From contig NZ_JAJLQZ010000013.1 of the NCBI RefSeq assembly GCF_020991375.1, positions 46,608-110,607 on the forward strand: a stretch of DNA of 64,000 nt, in the 5' to 3' direction. Source of the DNA: Glycomyces amatae (lineage in GTDB: Bacteria > Actinomycetota > Actinomycetes > Mycobacteriales > Micromonosporaceae). This document shows positions 25,524 to 33,357 of the stretch, in pieces. A program made the position numbers and the translations under genes. The stretch's first letter is position 1; each line of letters starts with the position of its first letter. Below the pieces are notes generated by a model that did no database searches, was not told where the DNA came from, and saw only the letters and a list, made by a program, of their open reading frames with translations.

Positions 25524-26738
25524 TCAGCCATGGGTGGTCGCGAAGGCGCCCCAGACGACCGGGGCGTCCTCCAGGCGGCCCTCGGCCTCCCAGCGCTCGG
25601 CCTTCCGGCGCTGCCAGTCGTTCAGGGCCGCCACGGGATCGGGCCGGTCGTGGGCCTCGTCGACGGCCGCCACCGCCTCCGGCAGGACCGCCGTCTCCGG
25701 GGTCGCGCCCGGGGCGAAGCGGCGCAGGCCCGCGTCCGTGGGGAGGGTCCAGCGGGTCGCGGTCACGTACTGCGCGCCCGCGTGGACCGCCGCGGCGACC
25801 AGGCCCACCGGTTCGGCGAAGCGGACCTCGCCGCCGCTCTCGCACGCGATGAGCGCCACCCGGTTCGGCATCCGCCAGCCCGCGGCGTCGCCCGGCCGGT
25901 GCCCCAGCACGATGTCGGCGGCCGTCAGCGGCCGGTGGCCCCGCACGAGGGCGGCCCGGCCGGTCGTGGCCGGCCCGCAGCTGAGGTGCAGCCGCGCGTC
26001 CAGACCGTGGTCGGCGATGGTCACGTGCCCCACGTAGAGGAAGCGCCCCGCGCCCTCCAGGAGCGGTTCGATCGCGTCCCTGTTCAGGTCGCCCCTGCGG
26101 AAGGCCGAGCCGTCCGAGGGAGGGGCGAGGCGGTCGCCGAGCCGCTCCACCAGGGCCGCCAGCGGGGAGCCGGGACCGACCGGGCCCAGGACCGAGCCGA
26201 GCGCGGCCGTCGCCCCGGGCACGCTCGGGTCCAGCACCGCGACCACCGGCCCTTCGGGGTCCCATGTGGAGACCCGGCGTTCCGGCGCGTTGCGCACGGT
26301 CGCCGCGGGCAGGACCGAGACGTCGGCGTTCGTGACGAACCGCTCGCCCTCGTCGACGCGCAGCGCCTCCCAGGGCACCTGCCCCGTGGAGAGCGAGGGC
26401 TGGAGGCGCACGTGCGGCCGCAGTCCCTGCTCCAGCACCCCGTTCAGCTCCATCGCCAACTGGTACGGGACGAGCGCCCGCGCCAGGGCCGCCGCGAGCT
26501 CGACCTCCCGGTCCCGGTCCGTGAGCGGGCCGCCGAGCGAGCGCTCCAGGGCCCGCTCCACGCTCTCGCCCGGCAGCGGCGTCGGCAGCGCCCCCGCGAG
26601 CGCGCTCAGGGCCGGCACCACCGTCTCGGCGGGCACCATGATGTTCTGGATCGCGGCGAGGTCGTGCTCCCACCGCCACGAGTAGAACAACCCGTCGGCG
26701 TCGACGATCTTGACCTGCACGGTCGGCCGCTTCACCAC
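25524..26738 (-). CDS. CHAT-domain caspase-like protease
   Basis: A 404-aa protein read from GTG 26738 (26735 is an equally coupled alternative); either overlaps the TPR stop. The N-terminal half (residues 1-190) is uncharacterised. The C-terminal CHAT domain has the catalytic dyad: His near residue 238 in GRFLYVGHVTIADHG and Cys near 299 in NRVALIACESGGEVRFAEP. VHAGAQYVTATRWTLPTDAG follows, as in separase/caspase-like CHAT proteins. The family are cysteine proteases, many acting in regulated cell death or defence with TPR partners. It is the last gene of a five-gene operon. The substrate is unknown. Confidence 0.88.
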   Translation of the reverse strand: MVKRPTVQVKIVDADGLFYSWRWEHDLAAIQNIMVPAETVVPALSALAGALPTPLPGESVERALERSLGGPLTDRDREVELAAALARALVPYQLAMELNGVLEQGLRPHVRLQPSLSTGQVPWEALRVDEGERFVTNADVSVLPAATVRNAPERRVSTWDPEGPVVAVLDPSVPGATAALGSVLGPVGPGSPLAALVERLGDRLAPPSDGSAFRRGDLNRDAIEPLLEGAGRFLYVGHVTIADHGLDARLHLSCGPATTGRAALVRGHRPLTAADIVLGHRPGDAAGWRMPNRVALIACESGGEVRFAEPVGLVAAAVHAGAQYVTATRWTLPTDAGLRRFAPGATPETAVLPEAVAAVDEAHDRPDPVAALNDWQRRKAERWEAEGRLEDAPVVWGAFATTHG

Positions 26739-28348
26739 GTGTCCACCACCTCGTCGGAGCGGATCGCGAACCCGTAGCGCCGCTCGGTCTCCCCGATCCA
26801 CGGCTCCAGTGCGGAGGGGCGGCCGGGGTTCACGCGCAGCCGGGGAGGGAGCGCGAACCGCGGGGCCGGGAACCCGCCCGCGGCGGCGGTGACCAGTCCT
26901 GCGGCGGCGAACGGCAGCGCCTGCGCCTCCGGCGGGGGCGGCGCGGGATCGGGCGGTTCGGGCACCGCCTCCGCGGGCGCGGCGGCCGGGGCGTGGAGGG
27001 ACACGGTCGCGCTCATGTGCTCCAGGAGTTCGGAGACGAGCGCGCCGTCCCGCAGGGCCGCCGCCAGGTGCAGCGCGTGCGCCATCGCGGGGACCGCCAC
27101 GGTGGAGGCCCACTGCTCCCGGGGCAGCCCGGGCGCGAACTGGTGGCGGATCGCATCGGTCGCCAGCGCGGCGGGCAGCGCGAGGTCGAGCGCCGTGCGC
27201 AGCAGGCGCTCCCGCTCGGTCCCCGTGACCGCCACGGCGCACCGGGCCGCGGCGGCGAACGCGCGCCGCATGTCGATGCGCGCCAGGTGGTAGCGGGCGC
27301 CCTGGGCCTCCAGCCAGTGCCGGGCGTCCAGGTACGCGGCCTCGGCCTCCTCGAACGCGGCCCTGGCCGCCAGCAGGTCGCCTTGCAGGGCAAGGGCTTC
27401 GGCGAGCATCGCGGCGTGGCCCGCGCCGCGCAGCACGTCGATCGCCGCGGGCAGCAGCGTCTGCGCGAGCGCGGCGTCGCCGCCCTGGAAGGCGGCGTGC
27501 GCGCGGCTGTAGCGGATCTCGGCCGCGCGCAGCGGCTGCTCGCCGTCGGCGAACGCCCGCTCCGCCTCCTCGAGGAGCCGTCGGCCCTCGCCGACGTCGC
27601 CGCGGCGCATGGCCAGCCGCCCCTGGTTCGCGACCGCGAGCGCCGCCGAGGCCGGGTCCCCCCGGTGGATCTGCTCGGCGAGCCGCAGGTACCCCATGGC
27701 GGCGTCGTTGTCGTTGCGGGCCTGGGCGATCACGGCGAGGTTCGAGTACGGGTGCCCGGCCAGGCGCGGGTCGCGGGCATTGGCGAGCTCCAGGGTGCGC
27801 CGGGCGGCGGCCTCGGCCTCCTCCCAGCGTTCGAGGCCGATGAGCAGCACGCTGCGGGAGTTGTGGAGCATGACCGCCACGAGCCCCTCGTCGCCCGCGA
27901 CGGCGTCGCCAGTGAGCTCCAGGGCCGCGTCGAGGTCGGCGAGCGCCTCGTCCAGGCGGCCGAGGAGCTGGAGGGTCTGGGCCCGGTTGACGAGTACGGA
28001 CGCCCGCACCGCGACCGTCCCGTACCGGTCGCCCGCCGCCTGCTCGGCCGCGGCGCAGGAGGCCAGCGCCTCGTCGGCGAGGCGCAGCGCCTCGGCGGTG
28101 TCGCCGCGGCCCTCGGCCAGCGCCGCGAGGTTCGCGAGGGCGCGGGCGCGCCCGTCGAGCCCGGCGGCGTCCACGTCGGCGACGAGGGTCTGCTCGTACG
28201 CCTCCCGGAACATCGCGGCCGCCTCCGCGACCCGGCCCTCGCTGGACAGTCGGGCGGCGTTGTTGTTCAACTCGCGGAACCGGTCCCAGCGCGGGCCGCT
28301 GGTCTCCTTGCCGCGCACGCCGATCAGGTCGCCGAGGTCGTCGGTCAC
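26732..28348 (-). CDS. Tetratricopeptide-repeat protein, partner of the CHAT protease
   Basis: A 538-aa, Ala-rich, wholly helical protein from GTG 28348 (GTGA overlap with the small gene before it). Successive TPR-like hairpins are visible from about residue 20 to 420, for example RALANLAALAEGRGDTAEALRLADEAL, LAVANQGRLAMRRGDVGEGRRLLEEAE and EALALQGDLLAARAAFEEAEAAYLDARHWL. The C-terminal 100 residues are Pro/Ala-rich. TPR proteins are sensor or scaffold partners of CHAT proteases, sometimes on one chain. Here they are split but translationally coupled, so a complex is likely. Confidence 0.85.
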   Translation of the reverse strand: MTDDLGDLIGVRGKETSGPRWDRFRELNNNAARLSSEGRVAEAAAMFREAYEQTLVADVDAAGLDGRARALANLAALAEGRGDTAEALRLADEALASCAAAEQAAGDRYGTVAVRASVLVNRAQTLQLLGRLDEALADLDAALELTGDAVAGDEGLVAVMLHNSRSVLLIGLERWEEAEAAARRTLELANARDPRLAGHPYSNLAVIAQARNDNDAAMGYLRLAEQIHRGDPASAALAVANQGRLAMRRGDVGEGRRLLEEAERAFADGEQPLRAAEIRYSRAHAAFQGGDAALAQTLLPAAIDVLRGAGHAAMLAEALALQGDLLAARAAFEEAEAAYLDARHWLEAQGARYHLARIDMRRAFAAAARCAVAVTGTERERLLRTALDLALPAALATDAIRHQFAPGLPREQWASTVAVPAMAHALHLAAALRDGALVSELLEHMSATVSLHAPAAAPAEAVPEPPDPAPPPPEAQALPFAAAGLVTAAAGGFPAPRFALPPRLRVNPGRPSALEPWIGETERRYGFAIRSDEVVDTW

Positions 28349-28536
28349 GGGCGGCCTCCGCGCAGGCCGTTCGGGCCGCCGAGGCCATCGTCCGCGGAGC
28401 TCCCCGAGAGGAGTCCCGCCCGGGACGGACCGCGGCCGCGCAGGTCGCCGGGTCCGCCGCTCACGCGACGGTCTTCGATGCCCGGGGCCGGTCCCGGCGC
28501 GGACCGTCTCGCCGTATCGATCAGGTCGTCGCTCAT
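28345..28536 (-). CDS. Small Gly/Arg-rich protein in the CHAT operon
   Basis: A 63-codon frame that starts at ATG 28536, overlapping the preceding stop (ATGA), and ends by GTGA overlap with the TPR start. It fills a 184-nt gap exactly. The product starts MSDDLIDTARR, then is low complexity (Gly, Arg, Ser, Pro) without hydrophobic segments, so it is probably disordered. No family recognised. The two perfect overlaps support translation. A small disordered protein next to a protease could be a substrate, inhibitor or linker; that is speculation. Confidence 0.55.
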   Translation of the reverse strand: MSDDLIDTARRSAPGPAPGIEDRRVSGGPGDLRGRGPSRAGLLSGSSADDGLGGPNGLRGGRP

Positions 28537-29627
28537 GGCGCGTCGATCCCGAGGGCCGCCGCCCGCTCGGCGAGGGAGGCGTCCGCGGCGGCGAGGCGTC
28601 CGTAGGCGTGCGCGACGATCGCGGCGCGGCGGGCGGGGGCGTCCGGATCGACCTCGATCGCCTCGGTCCCGAAGGCCGGGTCGAACACGTGGACCGTCCG
28701 CTGCGAGGAGAGGTGCGCCAGGAGCCCTTGCGGCACTTCGGCTTCGCCGGTGAACATGCCGGTGTCCGGGTCGTGGCGCAGCGCGATCTCGGCGCCGCCG
28801 ATGCGGGCGGTCAGGACACCGCCGCGGACCTTCGGGGCGGCGGGGACGTCGACCGCGACCGTGAAGGCGCCCGCGCGCTGCACCAGCGACCAGCGCGCCC
28901 GGCCCACGGCGTCCACGAGCCCTTGGGGAACGGCCTCCCAGGACACCGGCGCCTCGCCGCCCGCGAGCGCCGGGCCTGCTTCGTCCTCGCCGCCCGCCGC
29001 GAGCGCCCAGTCCTGCGGCCTCGCACGCACTTCGGCGGTTCGCAGGACGACGCCGTAGTCCTCGGCGAGCCCGGCCAGGTTCGCCGCGAGGTCGCGGGCC
29101 TCGGCGCCGAGCACCGGGTGGCGCTCCAGCGCCGCCACCGGTCCGAGGTCGACGGCGGCGAGGGCCCGCTCCACCGCCTCCTCGTCGTCCAGCAGGTGCT
29201 CGACTCCGGCGGTGCGCCAGGCGATCTCGGCCCGCAGCAGCCCGGCCGACAGCGCAGGCACGGCCGCCTCGTGCGAGGACGGCCACCACGCCTCGGCCCA
29301 GCGCAGGTGCGCCAGCCCGCGGGCGGCGTCGAGCACGGGGGACTCGGCCTCGGCGGCGATCCGGTCGGCGCCGCCCAGGATCGCGTCCGCCGCCTCCGGC
29401 CCGTAGACCTCCCACAGCCAGTCGGCGGCGAGTCCGGGTTCGTGGATCTCGGCGTACGGATGCGCCCGGGGCTCCAGCACGTCCCAGTACAGGAGCGCCC
29501 CGCGCGGTTCGACGAGCGCCGCCCGCTCCGGGTGGAGCGGCCGGTGGTCGGGGGGCGAGCCGGGCGGATGCAGGAGGGACCCGATGACGATCACCGAGTG
29601 GATGCGCTCGACGGGGAACTCGGTCAC
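28533..29627 (-). CDS. Uncharacterised protein of the CHAT/TPR operon (364 aa)
   Basis: The frame starts at a GTG overlapping the stop of the 427-aa gene and ends by ATGA overlap with the small gene. The protein begins VTEFPVERIHSVIVIGSLL. It has an Asp/Glu-rich helical middle (GVEHLLDDEEAVERALAAV) and a beta-rich C-terminal third (ARIGGAEIALRHDPDTGMF) ending in a helix. No transmembrane segment, signal peptide or known catalytic motif is visible. I do not recognise the family. Tight coupling implies that it acts with the CHAT protease. Confidence 0.75.
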   Translation of the reverse strand: MTEFPVERIHSVIVIGSLLHPPGSPPDHRPLHPERAALVEPRGALLYWDVLEPRAHPYAEIHEPGLAADWLWEVYGPEAADAILGGADRIAAEAESPVLDAARGLAHLRWAEAWWPSSHEAAVPALSAGLLRAEIAWRTAGVEHLLDDEEAVERALAAVDLGPVAALERHPVLGAEARDLAANLAGLAEDYGVVLRTAEVRARPQDWALAAGGEDEAGPALAGGEAPVSWEAVPQGLVDAVGRARWSLVQRAGAFTVAVDVPAAPKVRGGVLTARIGGAEIALRHDPDTGMFTGEAEVPQGLLAHLSSQRTVHVFDPAFGTEAIEVDPDAPARRAAIVAHAYGRLAAADASLAERAAALGIDAP

Positions 29628-30907
29628 GTCCCGCCCCCTTCGCGTTCGAGGGTGCGGCGCAGCCGGTCGCGCTGGTCGAGGATCACCGAGCGCAGCACGC
29701 CGTCGAGCAGGTCCCACACCCCGTCCGCCTCGGTCGCCTCGCGGCGCAGCTCGCGCCCGTGCAGCCTCGCCCACAGGCGCCGCATGTACGACAGCGGCAT
29801 GATGAGGATGTCGTCGCGCAGGTTCTCGGGGATGCCGGAGGCCTCGGGGTCGGGGAGCCGCAGCACATGCGCCACATACGATTCGCGCCCCCACCGCGCC
29901 TGCAGGCGGCTCTCGGCGGCCGACGCCGCCACCCTGCCGCCGAAGTAGTCGATGCCGGTACTGGCCTCGCGCCCGAGCGCCATCGTGATCCGGCTGGGCT
30001 CCTCCGCGAGCTGCCACGGCGCCGCCGAGCGGTGGATCTCGCCCACCACCAGCGCGGGGATGTCGCCCATCGACTCGCGGTGGAACGCCGACGTGAACGC
30101 CGCGAACAACCGCTCCATGATGGACCGGTCGAACGGCCTCGGCAGCCGCCGCTTCGAGGCGCGGTCGCCGATCTCCGGCGGCGCGGGCCGCTCGCGGCTC
30201 GACAGGCCGCACCGGCGGGCGACCCCCGGCCGGTCGAGCCCCGCTCCTTCGGCGGTCCCGACCCGCTCGTCCACCAGCCGCCGCCACAGGCGCTCGTCGG
30301 GCGCCGTCGGGCAGGTGTCGAGGAATTCGCGCAGCTCCGCATGAGCCGGCGCGGCGGCGCCCCCGTCCGGGCGCGCCTCCCACGCCGACCGCACCAGCCC
30401 CGCCAGCTCCGCGGTGCGCTCGGGGTCGGTCACGAAGGCCCGCAACCGGTTCACCGTCACCGAGCCGCGCTCGGCGTGCACCTCCGCGACGGCGCCCGCC
30501 GCGACACCGGCCGCGCCGGACATGGACTTCGGGTCCCCGTACCGATGCGCGAGTTCGAAGCAGCGCTGGAAGTACAGGTCCTGCGGGTGCCCCTCGGTGA
30601 TCCCGGCGCGCCGCCGGGCCTTCTTCACCAGCTGGAACCACGTCGCGGTCGCCGCGAGCACCGGCCCCGCGTCCAGGATCGCCGCGCGCAGCTCGTCGAC
30701 GTGCTCCACGTCGATCACCCCGCCCGCGAACCGCGCGTTCAGGGTCGGGCGCAGCACCAGCGGGTCGAGCAGCAGCTTCACCGTCCTCGCGAGCGGCCTG
30801 CCCGACGGGTTGCTCAAGGGCGCCACGGCATCGCCCAGCTGGGCCCACGCGTCGGCGATGAGCATGCCCCGGGGGACGGCCGCCGAGGGCGCGATGCCTT
30901 GCACCAT
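29624..30907 (-). CDS. Uncharacterised first protein of the CHAT/TPR operon (427 aa)
   Basis: From ATG 30907, which lies only 7 nt after a -10-like TACACT, so the transcript is probably leaderless. The protein is mostly helical with many Arg and Glu. Landmarks include PLARTVKLLLDPLVLRPTLNARF, ATATWFQLVKKARRRAG, EEPSRITMALGREASTGIDYFGG and a C-terminal helix DGVWDLLDGVLRSVILDQRDRL. No membrane segment or recognised domain. It heads a run of five genes linked by ATGA/GTGA overlaps down to the CHAT protease, and may be the sensor or effector-adaptor of that system. The function is unassigned. Confidence 0.75.
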   Translation of the reverse strand: MVQGIAPSAAVPRGMLIADAWAQLGDAVAPLSNPSGRPLARTVKLLLDPLVLRPTLNARFAGGVIDVEHVDELRAAILDAGPVLAATATWFQLVKKARRRAGITEGHPQDLYFQRCFELAHRYGDPKSMSGAAGVAAGAVAEVHAERGSVTVNRLRAFVTDPERTAELAGLVRSAWEARPDGGAAAPAHAELREFLDTCPTAPDERLWRRLVDERVGTAEGAGLDRPGVARRCGLSSRERPAPPEIGDRASKRRLPRPFDRSIMERLFAAFTSAFHRESMGDIPALVVGEIHRSAAPWQLAEEPSRITMALGREASTGIDYFGGRVAASAAESRLQARWGRESYVAHVLRLPDPEASGIPENLRDDILIMPLSYMRRLWARLHGRELRREATEADGVWDLLDGVLRSVILDQRDRLRRTLEREGGGT

Positions 30908-30914
30908 GCCGCGA

Positions 30915-30969
30915 AGTGTAATCGCCCCGCGCCGCCTCCGGCTCCTCCCGCGGTTCGCGATCGCGAACC
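30915..30969. promoter_or_regulatory. Divergent promoter region with leaderless -10 and perfect 18-bp palindrome
   Basis: On the minus strand TACACT (plus-strand 30915-30920) sits 7 nt before ATG 30907, as in leaderless actinobacterial promoters. Upstream, GGTTCGCGATCGCGAACC at 30952-30969 is a perfect palindrome about 32-50 bp from that -10. It lies between the CHAT operon and the divergent gene at 31040, so it is a candidate operator for both. Confidence 0.6.
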
Positions 30970-30981
30970 TGTGACCGGTAG
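30966..30981 (+). repeat. 16-bp element shared by two promoter regions (copy 1)
   Basis: AACCTGTGACCGGTAG occurs here, 58 nt before ATG 31040, and again exactly at 32320-32335, 48 nt before ATG 32384. It overlaps the right arm of the palindrome at 30952-30969. It may be a promoter or activator site common to the two genes. Confidence 0.6.
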
Positions 30982-31039
30982 GGGCGCGCGGCGGGCGACG
31001 CTGTGCGCGTCGACCCGCCGACGCCGAAGGAGGCCCGCC

Positions 31040-32311
31040 ATGTACTACGACCCGCCACGGAACCCGCTCCCGGCGCACGGGCAGCTCGTGCGGTCCCCGT
31101 ACGGCACCCCCGACTGCCCGCTCACCCCCAGGCGCGGCCCGTTCAAGTCCCGCGTCCCCGGCATGCTGGCGATGGTCCTGGTGCCGCCCCTGGCCATCGG
31201 CGCCGTCGCGGTCGCCGGGGAGCACCTCACCGCCCCCGACCCCCAGATCACCCTCCGGTCGGGCCTCGGCTTCGCCGGCGAGCTCGCGCTCGTGCCCTAC
31301 GACCGCACCGGATCCGGCGGCCTGGTCGACTCCCTGGCGAACGACGCGTTCCAGGTCCGCATCGCCGCCGTCGACCTCGCCACCGGCGACCTCCGGTGGG
31401 ACGTGCAGCTCGCGGACGAGCCCGGCTGGGGCGCCGCCGTCGTCGCGGCGGGCGAGACCTACGCCTACCTCGCCACCGACGACGGCCTCACCGTCCTCGG
31501 GCTCGACGACGGCGCCGTGGCCGCCGAACCCGGGTCGGTCCCCGGACTCGAAGGCGCCCAAGCCGCCTCGGGCGCGGCCTACGGCTTCGACCCCGCACTC
31601 GGCGCGGTCGTCGCGCTCGACGTCGACGGCGGCCTCCACACCATCGCCCTCGACGCGCTCGAAGCCGCCCCCGCCGACGCGGACACCGCCGCCGCCTGGT
31701 CGGGGCGGCTCACCGCCGAGGGCGGCGTGCCCGACATCGGCGGGCTCACCACCACCCGGGCGCTGCTGGCCGACGGCGAGAGCACCGTGAGCGTCACCCC
31801 GACCGCCGAAGGCGCGCTCGGCGCCACCCTCGCGGTCGAGGGCCCGGACGGCGGGCGCCGGGCCCTCGGCACGCGCGTCTTCTACGAGGCCGCGATCGTC
31901 CTCGACCAGACCGCGCCCGCGTCCACGACCCTGGAGATCGACGTCGACGACCTGATCGCGGAGTTCGCGGAGGACCCGGCCGGCGCCGCCGCGGACCTGT
32001 GGACCGGCCTGGGCGACACGGCCGCGGGCGCCGCCTCCGGCCACGTCCTCGTCGAGCACCGCCCCGAGCCGAACGGGGACGCCTACGCGCTCCACGTCGT
32101 CTCCCTCGAGAACGGCCGGGTCACCGCCTCCTTCGACACCGCCGCGCACCTGGGCCGCGCCGCCACCTCGCCCGGCGGCCGCACCGTCGTGATCACCGCG
32201 CCCCCGGACGACCCCCGGCACTCCGACCTCGTGGTCGTCGCCCCCGACGGCTCCATCGACCGCGTCGAGTTCGGCGAGACCGACCTCCTCGGCGAACCCG
32301 TCCTCGAATGA
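31040..32311 (+). CDS. Membrane-anchored PQQ-like beta-propeller protein
   Basis: A 423-aa protein. After a 35-residue cytoplasmic Pro-rich N-terminus a single hydrophobic helix (MLAMVLVPPLAIGAVAVAG, about residues 38-56) anchors it. The rest is beta-rich with propeller-like blades: IAAVDLATGDLRWDVQLAD, AYLATDDGLTVLGLDDGAVAA, HVVSLENGRVTASF and LVVVAPDGSIDRVEF. No catalytic residues are evident. The architecture echoes the C-terminal half of the Hsp70 fusion two genes downstream. It is preceded by GAAGGAGG and by the 16-bp shared element. Confidence 0.7.
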   Translation: MYYDPPRNPLPAHGQLVRSPYGTPDCPLTPRRGPFKSRVPGMLAMVLVPPLAIGAVAVAGEHLTAPDPQITLRSGLGFAGELALVPYDRTGSGGLVDSLANDAFQVRIAAVDLATGDLRWDVQLADEPGWGAAVVAAGETYAYLATDDGLTVLGLDDGAVAAEPGSVPGLEGAQAASGAAYGFDPALGAVVALDVDGGLHTIALDALEAAPADADTAAAWSGRLTAEGGVPDIGGLTTTRALLADGESTVSVTPTAEGALGATLAVEGPDGGRRALGTRVFYEAAIVLDQTAPASTTLEIDVDDLIAEFAEDPAGAAADLWTGLGDTAAGAASGHVLVEHRPEPNGDAYALHVVSLENGRVTASFDTAAHLGRAATSPGGRTVVITAPPDDPRHSDLVVVAPDGSIDRVEFGETDLLGEPVLE

Positions 32312-32319
32312 GGACCCGA

Positions 32320-32335
32320 AACCTGTGACCGGTAG
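32320..32335 (+). repeat. 16-bp element shared by two promoter regions (copy 2)
   Basis: Exact copy of AACCTGTGACCGGTAG, 9 nt after the stop of the upstream gene and 48 nt before ATG 32384; see 30966-30981. Confidence 0.6.
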
Positions 32336-32383
32336 CGACCGCACCGGTCCGAGACTGAACCCACCGAACGAAAGGAACCCGCC

Positions 32384-33175
32384 ATGTTCAAGGTCATCAA
32401 CTGGACCCTCCTCGCCGCCGGCGGCCTGTGCACCGTCATGTACGTCCTCACCGGCCTCGGCGGCGACGACCCCTTCGCATGGCTCAACGGCTGGATGGTC
32501 GGGCCCATCATCCTGCTCTTCGTCCTCCCGACGACCGCCTCGGTCGGCCGCACGGCCGACGGCGCCCTCCGCCAGCTGCGCGGCCTCGCCCCCAAGGGCT
32601 TCGAGGGCGCCCCGCTCGCCATGGGCACCGTCGTCTCCGCCGACCGGACCGGCCTGAGCATCAACGACCAGCCCCAGCTGGAGATCCTGCTCGACGTCGA
32701 CACCGCGGACGGCCAGTCCTTCCGCGGCGTCGCCCGCACCATCGTCGACCTCACCGAGCTCGCGGCCGTCGTCCCCGGCGCGATGCTCCCCGTCCGCTAC
32801 CGCCCCGGCAGCACCGACGGCGTGGTCGCGATCGCCGCCGACGCCCCGCAGGCCGAGCTCCAGGCCGCGCTCGACCGCGTGCGCCTCGCCAAGGGCCTGG
32901 TCACGCCCCGCCAGCTCCAGATCGCCGAGCAGGGCACCGAGGCCAAGGCGGTCGTCCTGGCGCTCACCCCGACCGGCGACATCAGCGGCGACCGCGCCGT
33001 CATGGACGTCAGGCTCCGCATCACCCGCCCCGACCTGTCGACCTTCGACCTCGACCAGCGCAGGCCCATCGACGCGAGCGCCATCCCCCAGCTCCAGCCG
33101 GGCATGGTCGTCAAGGTCCGCTACCTGCCCTACGACGAGTCCGAGGCGGTCATCCTGACCGCCCTCCAGCCCTGA
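32384..33175 (+). CDS. Membrane protein with two small beta domains, function unknown
   Basis: A 263-aa protein with two N-terminal hydrophobic helices (residues about 6-24 and 38-54). Two related beta-rich modules follow. The first (about 78-155) runs MGTVVSADRTGLSINDQPQLEILLDV to MLPVRYRPGSTDGVV; the second (about 185-262) runs AVVLALTPTGDISGDRAVMDVRLRI to MVVKVRYLPYDESEAV. The repeated ending (V-RY-P/PYD) suggests internal duplication of an OB-like fold. Similar proteins are common but unassigned in actinobacteria. AAAGGAA precedes the ATG, and a very strong terminator follows 3 nt after the stop. Confidence 0.72.
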   Translation: MFKVINWTLLAAGGLCTVMYVLTGLGGDDPFAWLNGWMVGPIILLFVLPTTASVGRTADGALRQLRGLAPKGFEGAPLAMGTVVSADRTGLSINDQPQLEILLDVDTADGQSFRGVARTIVDLTELAAVVPGAMLPVRYRPGSTDGVVAIAADAPQAELQAALDRVRLAKGLVTPRQLQIAEQGTEAKAVVLALTPTGDISGDRAVMDVRLRITRPDLSTFDLDQRRPIDASAIPQLQPGMVVKVRYLPYDESEAVILTALQP

Positions 33176-33177
33176 GG

Positions 33178-33219
33178 CCCGGTCGGCCGCGGCGCCACCG
33201 GGCGCCGCGGCCGACCGGG
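33178..33219 (+). terminator. Very strong terminator (19-bp perfect stem)
   Basis: CCCGGTCGGCCGCGGCGCC (33178-33196) pairs perfectly with 33201-33219 across the 4-nt loop ACCG, beginning 3 nt after the stop of the 32384 gene. It separates that gene from the Hsp70 fusion. Confidence 0.85.
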
Positions 33220-33357
33220 GCGTCACCGGCGCGCTGTATCCTCGCGTTGGGTCACCGCCGACCGCACCCGCAGTGACCATTCGCCCCAGACCCGCCCTTT
33301 TCCGTCCCAAGCGCTTCCCGCCTCGGACCCCGGCCCCGACCGAGTGAGTAGGACACC

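Noticed and set aside
28345..29415. Long minus-strand Arg/Gly-rich frame through the 364-aa gene
   Set aside because: Most of it is an out-of-frame reading of the 364-aa gene; only the last 63 codons after ATG 28536 are supported by overlaps.
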